Both the position numbers and the translations under genes were made by a program. A stretch of DNA of 35,363 nt from Dongia mobilis (GTDB lineage: Bacteria > Pseudomonadota > Alphaproteobacteria > Dongiales > Dongiaceae). This document shows positions 1 to 9,386 of the stretch, piece by piece. How positions within the stretch are numbered: position 1 is the first letter of the stretch; every line of letters starts with the position of its first letter. The stretch spans positions 1 through 35,363 of the forward strand of contig NZ_CAMDRA010000016.1 of assembly GCF_945906275.1 (NCBI RefSeq). The letters are read 5' to 3'. The notes under the pieces were generated by a model. It was not told where the DNA came from and did no database searches. It saw only the letters and a list, made by a program, of their open reading frames with translations.

Positions 1-207
1 CGCGACTTTCACGGAATGAAGCTTGCCGTGAAGATTGTGGCTCCAGAAATCGAGGAATTTGTGCAGGATCGGGAGTTTGGGGGCGAGATCGTAATCCTGC
101 CAGACATAGCTTTGCAGCAGGCCGGGATGATCCGGCAGATGATAGAGGATCTCGGCGGTAACCAGCCGGTAGTCACGAAGTTGCAGGCCGAACGCACTCA
201 TCTCCAT
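1..207 (-). CDS. usg: Usg-family protein, C-terminus cut by window edge
   Basis: A minus-strand reading frame runs from an ATG at 207 to the window edge without a stop, giving 69 residues. It contains the phrases RDYRLVTAEILYHLPDHP, LLQSYVWQDYDLAPKLP and FLDFWSHNLHGKLHSV, which I recognise as the alphaproteobacterial Usg family (first named for an ORF near trp genes; biochemical role unknown). The start is fixed by a GAGGAGG ribosome binding site at 214-220, six bases upstream of the ATG; an in-frame ATG at 201 is less well spaced. Usg proteins are roughly 80-95 residues, so only a short C-terminal piece is missing. The gene is divergent from groES. Other reading frames over the same bases give no recognisable protein. 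Confidence 0.9.
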   Translation of the reverse strand, partial: MEMSAFGLQLRDYRLVTAEILYHLPDHPGLLQSYVWQDYDLAPKLPILHKFLDFWSHNLHGKLHSVKVA

Positions 208-337
208 GGATAACCTCCTCGGGCTGTTGAGACGGGACGCTGTGAACCTTTGCTGACCTTTTTCTGACGGGAATACTAACTTCATGATGCCGAGTCGGTT
301 GCTAACAAAGTATAAAAATCTTTGTGATTACAGACGG

Positions 338-364
338 TTAGCACTCGATCGATAAGATTGCTGC
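338..364 (+). promoter_or_regulatory. Degenerate second CIRCE-like element
   Basis: A perfect left CIRCE arm (TTAGCACTC, 338-346) is followed after exactly nine bases by GATTGCTGC (356-364), which matches six of nine positions of the canonical right arm GAGTGCTAA. It lies 145 bp upstream of the intact CIRCE. It could be a weak HrcA site, a decayed copy, or chance for the right half; the exact N9 spacing argues against pure chance. Confidence 0.5.
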
Positions 365-451
365 CAGCCCGATCCTTGGCCGCCGCCTTTCCCAACGGCC
401 TCACAGCTTGAAAATAATGCCGCCAACCGCTGCGGCTATGCGCCGGACGCT

Positions 452-480
452 CTTGACCTTTGCGTGCGAACGCCCTACGT
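452..480 (+). promoter_or_regulatory. groESL promoter, RpoH-like with overlap to sigma-70 type
   Basis: CTTGAC at 452-457 and CCCTACGT at 473-480 are separated by 15 bases. This resembles heat-shock sigma promoters (CTTGAA-type -35, CCCCATNT-type -10). TTGACC/CTACGT with a 16-base spacer could also serve the housekeeping sigma factor. Transcription would begin within or at the left arm of the CIRCE operator just downstream, the usual geometry for HrcA-repressed groE operons. Confidence 0.6.
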
Positions 481-482
481 GT

Positions 483-509
483 CTGGCACTCGTCGGGCCA
501 GAGTGCTAG
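483..509 (+). promoter_or_regulatory. CIRCE operator (HrcA binding site) of groESL
   Basis: CTGGCACTC (483-491), a nine-base spacer and GAGTGCTAG (501-509) form a perfect inverted repeat matching the CIRCE consensus. CIRCE is bound by the repressor HrcA, which is itself stabilised by GroEL, giving feedback control of heat-shock expression. It lies 81 bp before the groES start. hrcA is not in this window. Confidence 0.95.
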
Positions 510-590
510 CAGTTGCCTCAAGCAGCGCTGGGGATATGGTTCGGCGCGATAAGGAAATCAATTTTTATCAGACACTTACGGAGGATCACC

Positions 591-908
591 ATGAAGTTCC
601 GTCCGCTCCACGACCGCGTGCTCGTGCGTCGTATCGAGGGCATTGAGAAGACAGCCGGCGGGATCATCATCCCCGACACCGCCAAGGAGAAGCCGCAGGA
701 AGGCGAAGTCATCGCCGCCGGCGCTGGCGTGAAGAACGAAGACGGCAAGTTGACGCCGCTCGACGTCAAGGCGGGCGACCGCATCCTGTTCGGCAAATGG
801 TCCGGCACGGAAGTGAAGGTCGACGGTGAGGACCTCCTCATCATGAAGGAATCGGACATCCTCGGCATCATCGAGGGCACCCCGGCTTCCAAGAAGAAGG
901 TTGCCTGA
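591..908 (+). CDS. groES: Co-chaperonin GroES (Hsp10)
   Basis: A 105-residue protein starting [14 protein letters not shown], with [13 protein letters not shown] near residue 22, the central glycine/acid segment, the [11 protein letters not shown] strand and the ILGIIE C-terminal region typical of GroES; length is about 10 residues above E. coli. It forms the heptameric lid of the GroEL folding chamber in the cytoplasm. The start is set by GGAGG at 580-584 ahead of the ATG; longer upstream extensions in this frame run through the promoter region and are not real. It ends with a Lys-rich tail (SKKKVA). It is followed after 60 bases by groEL in the same operon and controlled by CIRCE and the heat-shock-type promoter upstream. 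Confidence 0.98.
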   Translation: MKFRPLHDRVLVRRIEGIEKTAGGIIIPDTAKEKPQEGEVIAAGAGVKNEDGKLTPLDVKAGDRILFGKWSGTEVKVDGEDLLIMKESDILGIIEGTPASKKKVA

Positions 909-923
909 GCGAGCTTGCTCGCT
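908..923 (+). promoter_or_regulatory. Intercistronic groES-groEL hairpin
   Basis: AGCGAGC (908-914) and GCTCGCT (917-923) form a perfect seven-base inverted repeat directly at the groES stop codon. There is no T run, so it is not a terminator. In Agrobacterium tumefaciens the groESL mRNA is reported to be cleaved between the two genes; this hairpin is a candidate processing or stability element. Confidence 0.6.
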
Positions 924-926
924 TGA

Positions 927-2603
<1,677 letters not shown>

Positions 2604-2638
2604 GTCCAGCCAAGCCCCACGCTGATTGTTACGGAACA

Positions 2639-2669
2639 CCCCGCGCCAGAAATGGCGCGGGGTTTTTCT
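2639..2669 (+). terminator. Rho-independent terminator of groESL
   Basis: CCCCGCGCCA (2639-2648), a GAAA loop, and TGGCGCGGGG (2653-2662) form a perfect ten-base stem followed by TTTTTCTTT. Confidence 0.95.
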
Positions 2670-2730
2670 TTGGACTGGTTGGTGGGGAGCAACGGCCCAC
2701 CCTTGCCGCGACATGCCCAATCTTGAAGGG

Positions 2731-2759
2731 TTGTATTGGATATGTTCTATTCATCTAAT
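2731..2759 (+). promoter_or_regulatory. Putative sigma-70 promoter of the TPR protein gene
   Basis: TTGTAT (2731-2736) and TCTAAT (2754-2759) are separated by exactly 17 bases in a locally AT-rich stretch. Start of transcription would be near 2766, 20 bases before the coding start. Sequence pattern only. Confidence 0.5.
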
Positions 2760-2785
2760 AAGTTTAGAACAGCCGGATATTCGCG

Positions 2786-3550
2786 ATGCCCATTCTTGCT
2801 CTGGCCATCATCGGCCTGCAGATCTTCATGGCGGTCCATGCCATCCGACATGGCAAGACCTGCTGGTGGATCAGTCTCATCCTTCTCTTCCCGCTGGTCG
2901 GCAGTCTCGCCTACTTCTTTGTCGAGGTTTACCCAACGCTGCAAGCCTCGCCCAAGGTGCTGCGCATGGACCAGGCACGCTGGCAACGGGCACAGGCGGA
3001 GCGGGAGCGGGAGGTCAAATCGCGGCGCGTCGACGACGTTATCGATGCCGGCTCGATCAATGACAAGATTGCCTGCGCTGAGGAGTGCATGGCCAGGGAA
3101 CGCTACGACGATGCCGTGCGTCTCTATGAAAGTGCCCGTGAGGGCTACTTTATCAACGCCGCGGATATCCTTATCGGCCTCGCGCGAGCTTTGTTCGAGC
3201 ATGGCAACTATGCCAAGGCGCGGCAGGTGCTTCGAGAACTGGCCGAGGCGCATCCCAATTCCTACTCACAGGAGCGCACCATCCTCGGCGCGCGGGCCGT
3301 TGCCGCGGCGGGCGACCTTGCGACCGCCATTGCGGAACTGGAAGCCCTGCTGCAACGAAAGGACAGTCTGGAGGCGCGGCGCCTGGAAGCGCGTTACTGC
3401 TTTGCCGAGATGCTGTGGAAGCAGGGTGCCCAGGACCGCGCCCGCGCCGAACTGGCGCAGGTCGTGCAGCATGGCAAGCTCTTCAACATGACGGAAGAGG
3501 AAGAACATTGGGTCCGCCGTGCGGGCGAGGTGCGGGCAGCGATCTCCTAA
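2786..3550 (+). CDS. Membrane-anchored TPR protein, PLDc_N-like N-terminus
   Basis: 254 residues. Residues 1-48 hold two hydrophobic segments (PILALAIIGLQIFMAVHAI and WWISLILLFPLVGSLAYFFVEVYP) resembling the phospholipase D N-terminal membrane hairpin family, here without any phospholipase domain. After a basic linker, residues 90-250 are helical repeats of tetratricopeptide type (for example RYDDAVRLYESA, NYAKARQVLRELAEAHP). A scaffold role at the inner membrane is a reasonable inference; the specific partner is unknown. It stands alone after the groE terminator with its own promoter. Its stop overlaps by four bases the stop of the convergent patatin gene. Confidence 0.8.
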   Translation: MPILALAIIGLQIFMAVHAIRHGKTCWWISLILLFPLVGSLAYFFVEVYPTLQASPKVLRMDQARWQRAQAEREREVKSRRVDDVIDAGSINDKIACAEECMARERYDDAVRLYESAREGYFINAADILIGLARALFEHGNYAKARQVLRELAEAHPNSYSQERTILGARAVAAAGDLATAIAELEALLQRKDSLEARRLEARYCFAEMLWKQGAQDRARAELAQVVQHGKLFNMTEEEEHWVRRAGEVRAAIS

Positions 3551-4716
3551 CGCTTCGGTGGATCTTCGACCCTGTGTACGTCATGGGTCACCACGGCGGT
3601 GCTGCCTGACGGCCGCGCCAGCCATTCTGGATGCTTGAGCGTTTCGCGGATATCGTCGAGGCCAGCTTGCCAATGCTCGCGCATGTTGAGCAGGCTGAAT
3701 TCGTAATCCTTGCTGTGGGTCTCGAACTGTTTGTCGCGATAGATGAGTTGCACGGTGTTATAGACCTTGGAGCAGGCAAGTTCGCGCAAGGGAGCCAGCT
3801 CCGCATCGTTCTGCAAATCGGCCGGTATCTTGTCGATGGCCTTGCGGAGCGCATGGCGCAGGCGCTGCATCTGGCCGGCGACATCGGTCACCAGGCGCGT
3901 GCGGCTGGAATAGGTGATGTACTTGCGGCGCTCATCGACGTCGAGCAGGTTCTGCGGCAGTTGGCCTTTGGCCGACCACAGATCGACCTGGAAGGTCAGT
4001 GTATCCCGTCGCGGTGGGCAGGAGATGACTTCCATCAACGGCGTGTTGGAAACGAGGCCACCATCCCAGTAATGCTTGCCCTCGATCTCGACCGCGGGGA
4101 AGCCCGGCGGTAGTGCGCCCGACGCCATGAAATGCTCCGCCTGCAGATTGCGGTTTGCATTGTCGAAATATTCGAAATTGCCGGTCTCGACATTGACAGC
4201 GCCCACCGAGACGCGCGTTTCGCGGCTGTTGATGCGGTCGAAATCGACCAGCCGTTCCAGGGTCGCCTTCAAGGGCGCGGTATCATAGAAGCTGCTCGCC
4301 TCCGGTCCACCGAACGTGTTGAGGAAAGGCGGCGGCAGGCGCGGGGTGAAGAAGCCGCGCTGGCCCTCGACCATCGACCGCATGGAGGACCAGGCGCCAG
4401 CCAGGGTGCGCATGTCACCATCGCCCAGCAAGGTGGCAACCTCGGCGCCGAGCATGAAGGCGGGAAACAAGGCCGATTGGCAGATTGTCTCCCAGAACTC
4501 GTTCAGCTTTTCGAGGCGCTTCTCCGGCGCATTGCCGCCGAGGATCGCGGCATTGAGCGCACCGATGGAGATGCCGGCGAACCAGTTGGGCTGGATGCCG
4601 GCCTCGTGCAGCCCTTCATAGACGCCGGCCTGATAGCTGCCGAGCGCACCACCACCCTGGAGAACCAGGGCGACGGTCTCATAGGCCGGCAGCTCGATCT
4701 TCGGCATGTCGCTCAC
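3547..4716 (-). CDS. Patatin-like phospholipase with DUF3734-type C-terminus
   Basis: 389 residues. The patatin fold is marked by the oxyanion loop [12 protein letters not shown] (20-31), the nucleophile elbow GISIG (Ser50) and the catalytic-dyad DGG (Asp218). Such proteins are acyl hydrolases. The C-terminal third (about 270-375, with [24 protein letters not shown]) matches what I know as the DUF3734 extension found with patatins next to PHB-cycle genes. The start is a GTG overlapping the stop of the 3-hydroxybutyrate dehydrogenase gene (GTGA), so the two are translationally coupled; an ATG three codons in is possible. The coupling suggests a role in storage-polymer or membrane-lipid turnover, not proven. 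Confidence 0.9.
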   Translation of the reverse strand: MSDMPKIELPAYETVALVLQGGGALGSYQAGVYEGLHEAGIQPNWFAGISIGALNAAILGGNAPEKRLEKLNEFWETICQSALFPAFMLGAEVATLLGDGDMRTLAGAWSSMRSMVEGQRGFFTPRLPPPFLNTFGGPEASSFYDTAPLKATLERLVDFDRINSRETRVSVGAVNVETGNFEYFDNANRNLQAEHFMASGALPPGFPAVEIEGKHYWDGGLVSNTPLMEVISCPPRRDTLTFQVDLWSAKGQLPQNLLDVDERRKYITYSSRTRLVTDVAGQMQRLRHALRKAIDKIPADLQNDAELAPLRELACSKVYNTVQLIYRDKQFETHSKDYEFSLLNMREHWQAGLDDIRETLKHPEWLARPSGSTAVVTHDVHRVEDPPKR

Positions 4717-5495
4717 TGCATATGCCAGCCATGGCTCACGGTGATCGACTGGCCGGTGAGCGCCGCCGAAGGGAAGGCGGCCAGGAACAAGGCGGTCTGT
4801 GCCACGTCCTCGACGGTGGTGAAGATGCCGTCGACGGTATCCTTCAGCATGATGGTCTTGATCACCTGCTCCTCGGTGATGCTGAAGGCCTTGGCCTGTT
4901 CGGGAATCTGCTTGTCGACGAGCGGCGTGCGCACGAAGCCCGGGCAGATGACATTGACGCGGACATTGTATTCGGCCCCTTCCTTGGCGGCGACGCGCGC
5001 CAGGCCGAGGAGACCATGCTTCGCGGCGACATAGGGTGCCTTCAGCTTCGAGGCCTCGTGGCTATGGACCGAGCCCATATAGATGATCGAACCGCCGCGC
5101 TTGTCCTTGTACATGTGCCGCATCGCGGCCCGCGTGGTGAGGAAGGCGCCGTCCATGTGGATGGCCAGCATCTTCTTCCAGTCGGCAAAGGCAAACTCGA
5201 CGATGGGTTTGACGATCTGAATCCCGGCATTGGAGATCATGATGTCGAGCCCGCCCAACTTCTCCACGGCGAGGTCAGTGCCCAGATCGACCGCTGCCTC
5301 GTTTGTGACGTCCATGGCAATGCCGATAGCCTTGCCGCCCTTGGCCACAATCTCGGCCGCAGCCGCATCAGCGCCTTGCTGGTTGAGATCGGCAATGGCG
5401 ATCGCGGCGCCCGCTGCCGCGTACGTCTCGGCAATGGCCTTGCCGATGCCACTGGCCGCGCCGGTGATAAGCGCCACTTTACCTTTGAGTTCCAT
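4713..5495 (-). CDS. bdhA: D-3-hydroxybutyrate dehydrogenase (SDR family)
   Basis: A 260-residue short-chain dehydrogenase: TGAASGIG cofactor motif (11-18), NAG (89-91), and a catalytic set at Ser142, Tyr155 and Lys159, the same numbers as in well-studied Pseudomonas 3-hydroxybutyrate dehydrogenases. [20 protein letters not shown] and the GWHMQ C-terminus are characteristic. It oxidises D-3-hydroxybutyrate to acetoacetate with NAD, the second step of polyhydroxybutyrate breakdown. I start it at the ATG at 5495 because GGAAGGA (5502-5508) is six bases upstream; a longer frame to 5528 has no support. First gene of a two-gene operon with the patatin. Confidence 0.95.
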   Translation of the reverse strand: MELKGKVALITGAASGIGKAIAETYAAAGAAIAIADLNQQGADAAAAEIVAKGGKAIGIAMDVTNEAAVDLGTDLAVEKLGGLDIMISNAGIQIVKPIVEFAFADWKKMLAIHMDGAFLTTRAAMRHMYKDKRGGSIIYMGSVHSHEASKLKAPYVAAKHGLLGLARVAAKEGAEYNVRVNVICPGFVRTPLVDKQIPEQAKAFSITEEQVIKTIMLKDTVDGIFTTVEDVAQTALFLAAFPSAALTGQSITVSHGWHMQ

Positions 5496-5685
5496 GATCG
5501 ATCCTTCCGGTGGAATGGGTGCCATCATCTAACAGCGATCATGGCATATGGTGCGTTGCGGCATTTTGACCGGATTGCCGGCCCTTGCCCATGGCAAAGG
5601 TCATCGGTCGGGCAATTTCCCGGTCTGGTGTATGTCGTGGCCACAGCGATCGGCGGCCTCGGCGCTTTACCTCTGAAAGGCTTGC

Positions 5686-6285
5686 CTAATTCACCACAAT
5701 TTCAGCGTCGCGGATCACACAATCCTTGCCGTTGATGGGCAGCAGATCCATCGGGCAGGCGGAGAAGGCGGCCACCAGATCCATTTCGGCGCGGAAGGTG
5801 ATGCTGTCGCCGGGCAGGCTCATCGGTTCGTTCCAGTAGAGGTCGCCATTCGGTTCCCAGGGGATGTTCATGAAGAGATTGAGCGGCGCCGGCGTTTCCG
5901 TGGGTGTGAGGCCGAGTGCTGCCAGTGCATCGCGCAGATTCTCCGTGCAATTGTCATGATGCCCGGCATGACCCAGCGCCTGATAGCGATAGACGTCGCA
6001 GGCGGCGATCAAGGTGTCGTGCCGCCCCGGGGACGTGTCGTCGATTACGGTCACAATCGGCCGGCGCTTGTTGGTGAGGTAGGAATCGCCGACCCGGCTG
6101 CACAAGCGCCGGAATCCGGCCCGGCTATGTTCCATCGACATGAACTCGGCCATGTCGGCAGCGTTGAAGGCCCAGGTATCGACCACTTGTGTGCCATGGG
6201 TATTGACGACCGTGATGGTCCGCCCCGCGTCAACGCGCACGGCCAGCCCCTTGCGTGCCGGGATCGTCCAATTTGTCGCACCCAT
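5686..6285 (-). CDS. DUF1989 / urea carboxylase-associated family protein
   Basis: 199 residues with the family signatures GTQVVDTWAFN, MSMEHSRAGFRRL, the GHAGHHDNCTENL histidine/cysteine motif (around 105-118, likely metal binding), LNLFMNIPW and the late DLVAAFSACPMDLLPINGK. DUF1989 members include the carboxyguanidine deiminase subunits of the guanidine-degradation pathway, normally encoded in pairs next to a biotin carboxylase. Here a single gene stands alone, so the substrate is unknown. It is divergent from hemN and its ATG at 6285 follows a moderate GGCGGGA. The FNR box between the two genes lies 35 bases upstream of this start, so it might also be oxygen-regulated. Confidence 0.85.
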   Translation of the reverse strand: MGATNWTIPARKGLAVRVDAGRTITVVNTHGTQVVDTWAFNAADMAEFMSMEHSRAGFRRLCSRVGDSYLTNKRRPIVTVIDDTSPGRHDTLIAACDVYRYQALGHAGHHDNCTENLRDALAALGLTPTETPAPLNLFMNIPWEPNGDLYWNEPMSLPGDSITFRAEMDLVAAFSACPMDLLPINGKDCVIRDAEIVVN

Positions 6286-6319
6286 CTGGTCCCGCCATCA
6301 CAGCCGATGTCATCCGGCG

Positions 6320-6333
6320 TTGATTTGAATCAA
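6320..6333 (+). promoter_or_regulatory. FNR/FixK box upstream of hemN
   Basis: TTGAT-TTGA-ATCAA is a perfect match to the FNR/FixK/Anr consensus TTGATNNNNATCAA. It is 36 bp before the hemN ATG and lies between hemN and the divergent DUF1989 gene. Induction at low oxygen is the natural reading. The short distance to the ATG implies a short leader or an unusual promoter position. Confidence 0.85.
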
Positions 6334-6368
6334 GGTGGCGGCCCAGGTCAATCCATAACCTGAGTTTC

Positions 6369-7709
6369 ATGATTACCGATCATCTCATCGCGGTCTATGA
6401 CCGTCCGGTGCCGCGATATACCTCCTACCCCACGGCGCCCCATTTTCATGCCGGTATTGATGGGGGCGTGGCCGCCGGCTGGCTGCAGGCCCTGCCAGCC
6501 GAGGCACCGCTCTCGCTTTATCTGCATATCCCCTTCTGCCAGCAGATGTGCTGGTATTGCGGGTGCAACACCCAGATCGTGGCGCGACCGCAGCCGATCG
6601 CCAATTTTGCGAACACGCTCATCACCGAGATCGAGATGGTCGGCGGGTTGCTCGCGGCGGCGGGGCATCAGCGCACCGTCAGCAGCATCCATTTTGGCGG
6701 CGGCACGCCCAACAGTCTTGCGCCGGGTGATTTCCAGCGGATCATGGCGGCCCTCGCTTTCAATTTTGCGCTTGAGCCGGACCTTGATCTTGCCATCGAG
6801 CTTGATCCCCGTTCCCTGACCGATGATTTCATTGCGACGATGCGCAATTGTGGCGTGAGCCGGGCGTCGCTGGGCGTGCAGGATTTTGACCCCGTCGTCC
6901 AGATGGCGGTCAACCGCCTGCAGCCGTTCGATCTGGTGCAGGATTGTGTCACCAAATTGCGGTCTGCCGGCATTCAGTCGATCAATCTCGATCTCATCTA
7001 TGGCCTGCCGTTCCAGAGCGTCTCGGGGCTGCGCCGCACTGTCGGCCAAGCGGCGGACCTGGCGCCAGACCGGATCGCCCTGTTCGGCTATGCCCATGTG
7101 CCGTGGATGAAGCCACATCAGCGTCTGATCGATGAAATCGCCCTGCCGGATGCCTATGCCCGCTTTCGCCAGTTTGAAGCGGCGGCGCAGGTGCTGGCGG
7201 CGCAGGATTACAGTCGCATCGGCCTTGATCATTTCGCACGGGCGGACGACGCCTTGGTACAGGCGCGCGATGGCCGGACACTGAAGCGTAACTTTCAGGG
7301 TTACACCGTCGATCGTGCCGATGCAGTCATCGGGTTCGGACCCTCCGCCATCTCAGCCTTGCCGCAAGGTTATGTTCAGAACGCCCCTGACAATACACCC
7401 TGGGCCCGCTCGATCGCCGAGGGTCATCTGGCGGTCGCAAAGGGTGTCAACGTGACGGCCGAGGATGTTCGTTGTCGCGCCATCATCGAGCAATTGATGT
7501 GCTATGGCACGGTAGATCTGGGCGCGTTTGACTTCGACCTGGCGACAATCATGCCGCAGCTCCTGCCGCTCATCGAGGACGGGCTCATTCATCTGATTGA
7601 TCGGCACGTCACCGTGACCGAACGCGGTCTGCCTTTCCAGCGCGTCGTGGCCGCGGCGTTCGACGCCTATCTGACGCCGGATAACAAGCGCCACAGCCGG
7701 GCGGTCTAG
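6369..7709 (+). CDS. hemN: Oxygen-independent coproporphyrinogen III dehydrogenase
   Basis: A 446-residue radical SAM enzyme. VPRYTSYPTAPHF is the HemN N-terminal signature; the cluster motif C57-x3-C61-x2-C64 is followed by C66 (CGC), the feature separating true HemN from HemW. IHFGGGTPNSL and LGVQDFDPVVQMAVNRLQP are also typical. It oxidatively decarboxylates coproporphyrinogen III to protoporphyrinogen IX without oxygen, for haem synthesis under microaerobic or anaerobic conditions. A perfect FNR box sits just upstream. It converges on rdgB with a one-base gap. A second radical SAM relative near the right end is HemW, not a paralogue of the same function. Confidence 0.95.
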   Translation: MITDHLIAVYDRPVPRYTSYPTAPHFHAGIDGGVAAGWLQALPAEAPLSLYLHIPFCQQMCWYCGCNTQIVARPQPIANFANTLITEIEMVGGLLAAAGHQRTVSSIHFGGGTPNSLAPGDFQRIMAALAFNFALEPDLDLAIELDPRSLTDDFIATMRNCGVSRASLGVQDFDPVVQMAVNRLQPFDLVQDCVTKLRSAGIQSINLDLIYGLPFQSVSGLRRTVGQAADLAPDRIALFGYAHVPWMKPHQRLIDEIALPDAYARFRQFEAAAQVLAAQDYSRIGLDHFARADDALVQARDGRTLKRNFQGYTVDRADAVIGFGPSAISALPQGYVQNAPDNTPWARSIAEGHLAVAKGVNVTAEDVRCRAIIEQLMCYGTVDLGAFDFDLATIMPQLLPLIEDGLIHLIDRHVTVTERGLPFQRVVAAAFDAYLTPDNKRHSRAV

Positions 7710-7710
7710 C

Positions 7711-8310
7711 TCAGTTCCTGAAGCAGGCGGCGACGAACTGGCGGAAGGCCACGGCGCGATGGCTGATCTCGTGCTTGTGGGCCGGGTCCATTTCACCGAA
7801 CGTGATATCGTAGCCATCTGGCCTGAAGATCGGGTCATAGCCGAAGCCCCGGGATCCGCGAGGCGCATCGACGATATCGCCCCACACGTCTCCTTCGAAC
7901 TCGTCGCAATGTCCGTCCGGCCAAGCGAGAGCCAAGGCGGAGACGAAGCGAGCGCGCCGGTCATGCCCGCCCTTGAGCAGCTCGAGAACGCGCGCCATGG
8001 CCATGGCAAAATCCTTGGCAGGCCCCGCCCACCTGGCTGAGTAGATACCTGGGTCGCGGTCCAGCGCCATCACCTCGAGACCCGAATCATCGGCCAAGGC
8101 GGGCAGGCCGCTGGCGGTTGCCGCGGCCACCGCCTTCAGCCTTGCATTGCCAATGAAGCTGGTCTCGGTTTCCTCCGGTTCCGGCAAACCCAGCGCGCCT
8201 GCCGACACCACGTCGATGCCATAGGGCGCCAGCAACTCGACGATTTCGCGCAACTTGCCGGGATTGTGGCTGGCAAGAACCAGCTTCCCGCCGTCAAACC
8301 GCCGCGCCAT
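7711..8310 (-). CDS. rdgB: XTP/dITP diphosphatase (RdgB/HAM1)
   Basis: 199 residues: [14 protein letters not shown] near the N-terminus, [20 protein letters not shown] and the C-terminal SHRAVAF, all diagnostic of the non-canonical purine NTP pyrophosphatase family. It hydrolyses dITP and XTP to monophosphates and so keeps deaminated purines out of DNA. The ATG at 8310 overlaps the rph stop (TAATG), so it is translationally coupled to rph; a longer frame running up to 8703 merely traverses rph out of frame. Confidence 0.96.
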   Translation of the reverse strand: MARRFDGGKLVLASHNPGKLREIVELLAPYGIDVVSAGALGLPEPEETETSFIGNARLKAVAAATASGLPALADDSGLEVMALDRDPGIYSARWAGPAKDFAMAMARVLELLKGGHDRRARFVSALALAWPDGHCDEFEGDVWGDIVDAPRGSRGFGYDPIFRPDGYDITFGEMDPAHKHEISHRAVAFRQFVAACFRN

Positions 8311-9047
8311 TATTTCTTCTTCGTCGCTGCAGCAGCGGCAAGGGCATCGCGCTGCATGGCAAAGAGTTCGGTCGTGCCGTGGCGCGCCAACGCCAGCAAT
8401 TCGGCGAACTGGATATCGGTAAAGGCTTCCTTTTCTGCGGTCGCCTGCACTTCCACCATGCCGCCCTTGTTGGTGAGCACGAAATTGGCGTCGGCCTCGG
8501 CATTGGAATCCTCCGGATAGTCGAGGTCGAGGACGGCGTTGCCGTTGTAGAGACCGCAGGAAATGGCGGCCACCTGGTCGATGAGCGGGATCGCCTTGAT
8601 GGCACCCATCTCCTTCATCAAGCGAAAGCACTCGTGGAGCGCGATATAGGAACCGGTGATGGCCGCCGTACGGGTGCCCCCATCGGCCTGGATGACGTCG
8701 CAATCGATCTTGATCTGCTTTTCGCCGAAAGCCTTCAAATCGGTGACGGCGCGTAGCGCACGGCCGATCAGACGCTGGATCTCCTGGGTGCGGCCGGACT
8801 GCTTGCCCTTGGCCGCTTCGCGGTCGCCGCGCGTGTGCGTGGCGCGCGGCAACATGCCGTATTCCGCGGTGACCCAGCCCTTGCCGGAGTTCTTCAGGAA
8901 GGGCGGCACCTTTTCGTCAAGCGAGGCGGTGCAGATGACATGGGTGTCACCGAACTTCACCAGGCAGGAGCCTTCGGCATGGCGGTTGAAACCGACGAGA
9001 AATTCGACCTGGCGCAGCTGGTTGGCGGCGCGACCGGATGGGCGCAT
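8310..9047 (-). CDS. rph: Ribonuclease PH
   Basis: 245 residues starting [12 protein letters not shown], with [35 protein letters not shown] (Arg86), the phosphate-binding GGTR at 123-126 and metal-ligand aspartates in [14 protein letters not shown] (Asp180, Asp186). It removes nucleotides phosphorolytically from tRNA 3' ends. The ATG at 9047 is chosen because it opens the conserved N-terminus; the ribosome binding site is weak. The frame extends to 9170, but that part is not family-like. In many alphaproteobacteria rph is next to hrcA-grpE; here the upstream neighbour is an RTX gene. Confidence 0.95.
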   Translation of the reverse strand: MRPSGRAANQLRQVEFLVGFNRHAEGSCLVKFGDTHVICTASLDEKVPPFLKNSGKGWVTAEYGMLPRATHTRGDREAAKGKQSGRTQEIQRLIGRALRAVTDLKAFGEKQIKIDCDVIQADGGTRTAAITGSYIALHECFRLMKEMGAIKAIPLIDQVAAISCGLYNGNAVLDLDYPEDSNAEADANFVLTNKGGMVEVQATAEKEAFTDIQFAELLALARHGTTELFAMQRDALAAAAATKKK

Positions 9048-9386
9048 GGGATCTTTGTCTTTCGTCTGATGAATTTGGGCGGACCCTACACGTCGACCAC
9101 CCTGGCTTGCAATGCGCCTGTTTCTGCCGCCGCCCCCGGGTCCAGTGACGCCGGTCGGTACTGAGGGCATGGCGGCGCAGCGGGCAGTGGCGCAAGGGGC
9201 AAATCAGATCGGCGGAGATGGCATGGCAAGACATCCGGCAGGAAGGGAGGGTAAGAGTCGCACTTTTAACAAGTTTTGGTGATGCCGGTCACAGCGTGGA
9301 TGCCAAATCCGGCGAACGCCGTCGCTCTCTCCGGCAACAGACCGGCAAGTCCTTTGACACATCCATTTAAGCGGGGGAAAGCCATC
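9048..9386. other. Divergent intergenic region rph / RTX gene
   Basis: 339 bases between the divergent rph and RTX genes. I see no coding frame with family resemblance and no strong palindrome. It must hold promoters in both directions, but no box pair stands out. The stretch before 9387 contains GGGGGAAA, the likely ribosome binding site of the RTX gene. Confidence 0.5.

Larger units (their letters stand above)
208..590. other. Divergent control region usg / groES, no gene
   Basis: This 383-base region has no convincing coding frame. It holds the usg ribosome binding site, an AT-rich stretch near 270-335 with a small inverted repeat (ACAAAG 305-310 / CTTTGT 320-325), the degenerate CIRCE, the groE promoter and the intact CIRCE. 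The AT-rich stretch may carry the usg promoter on the minus strand, but I could not pick boxes with confidence. Confidence 0.7.

Noticed and set aside
7711-8703. rdgB as a 330-residue protein
   Set aside because: The extra N-terminal part is rph read in another frame; the conserved RdgB N-terminus and TAATG coupling place the start at 8310.
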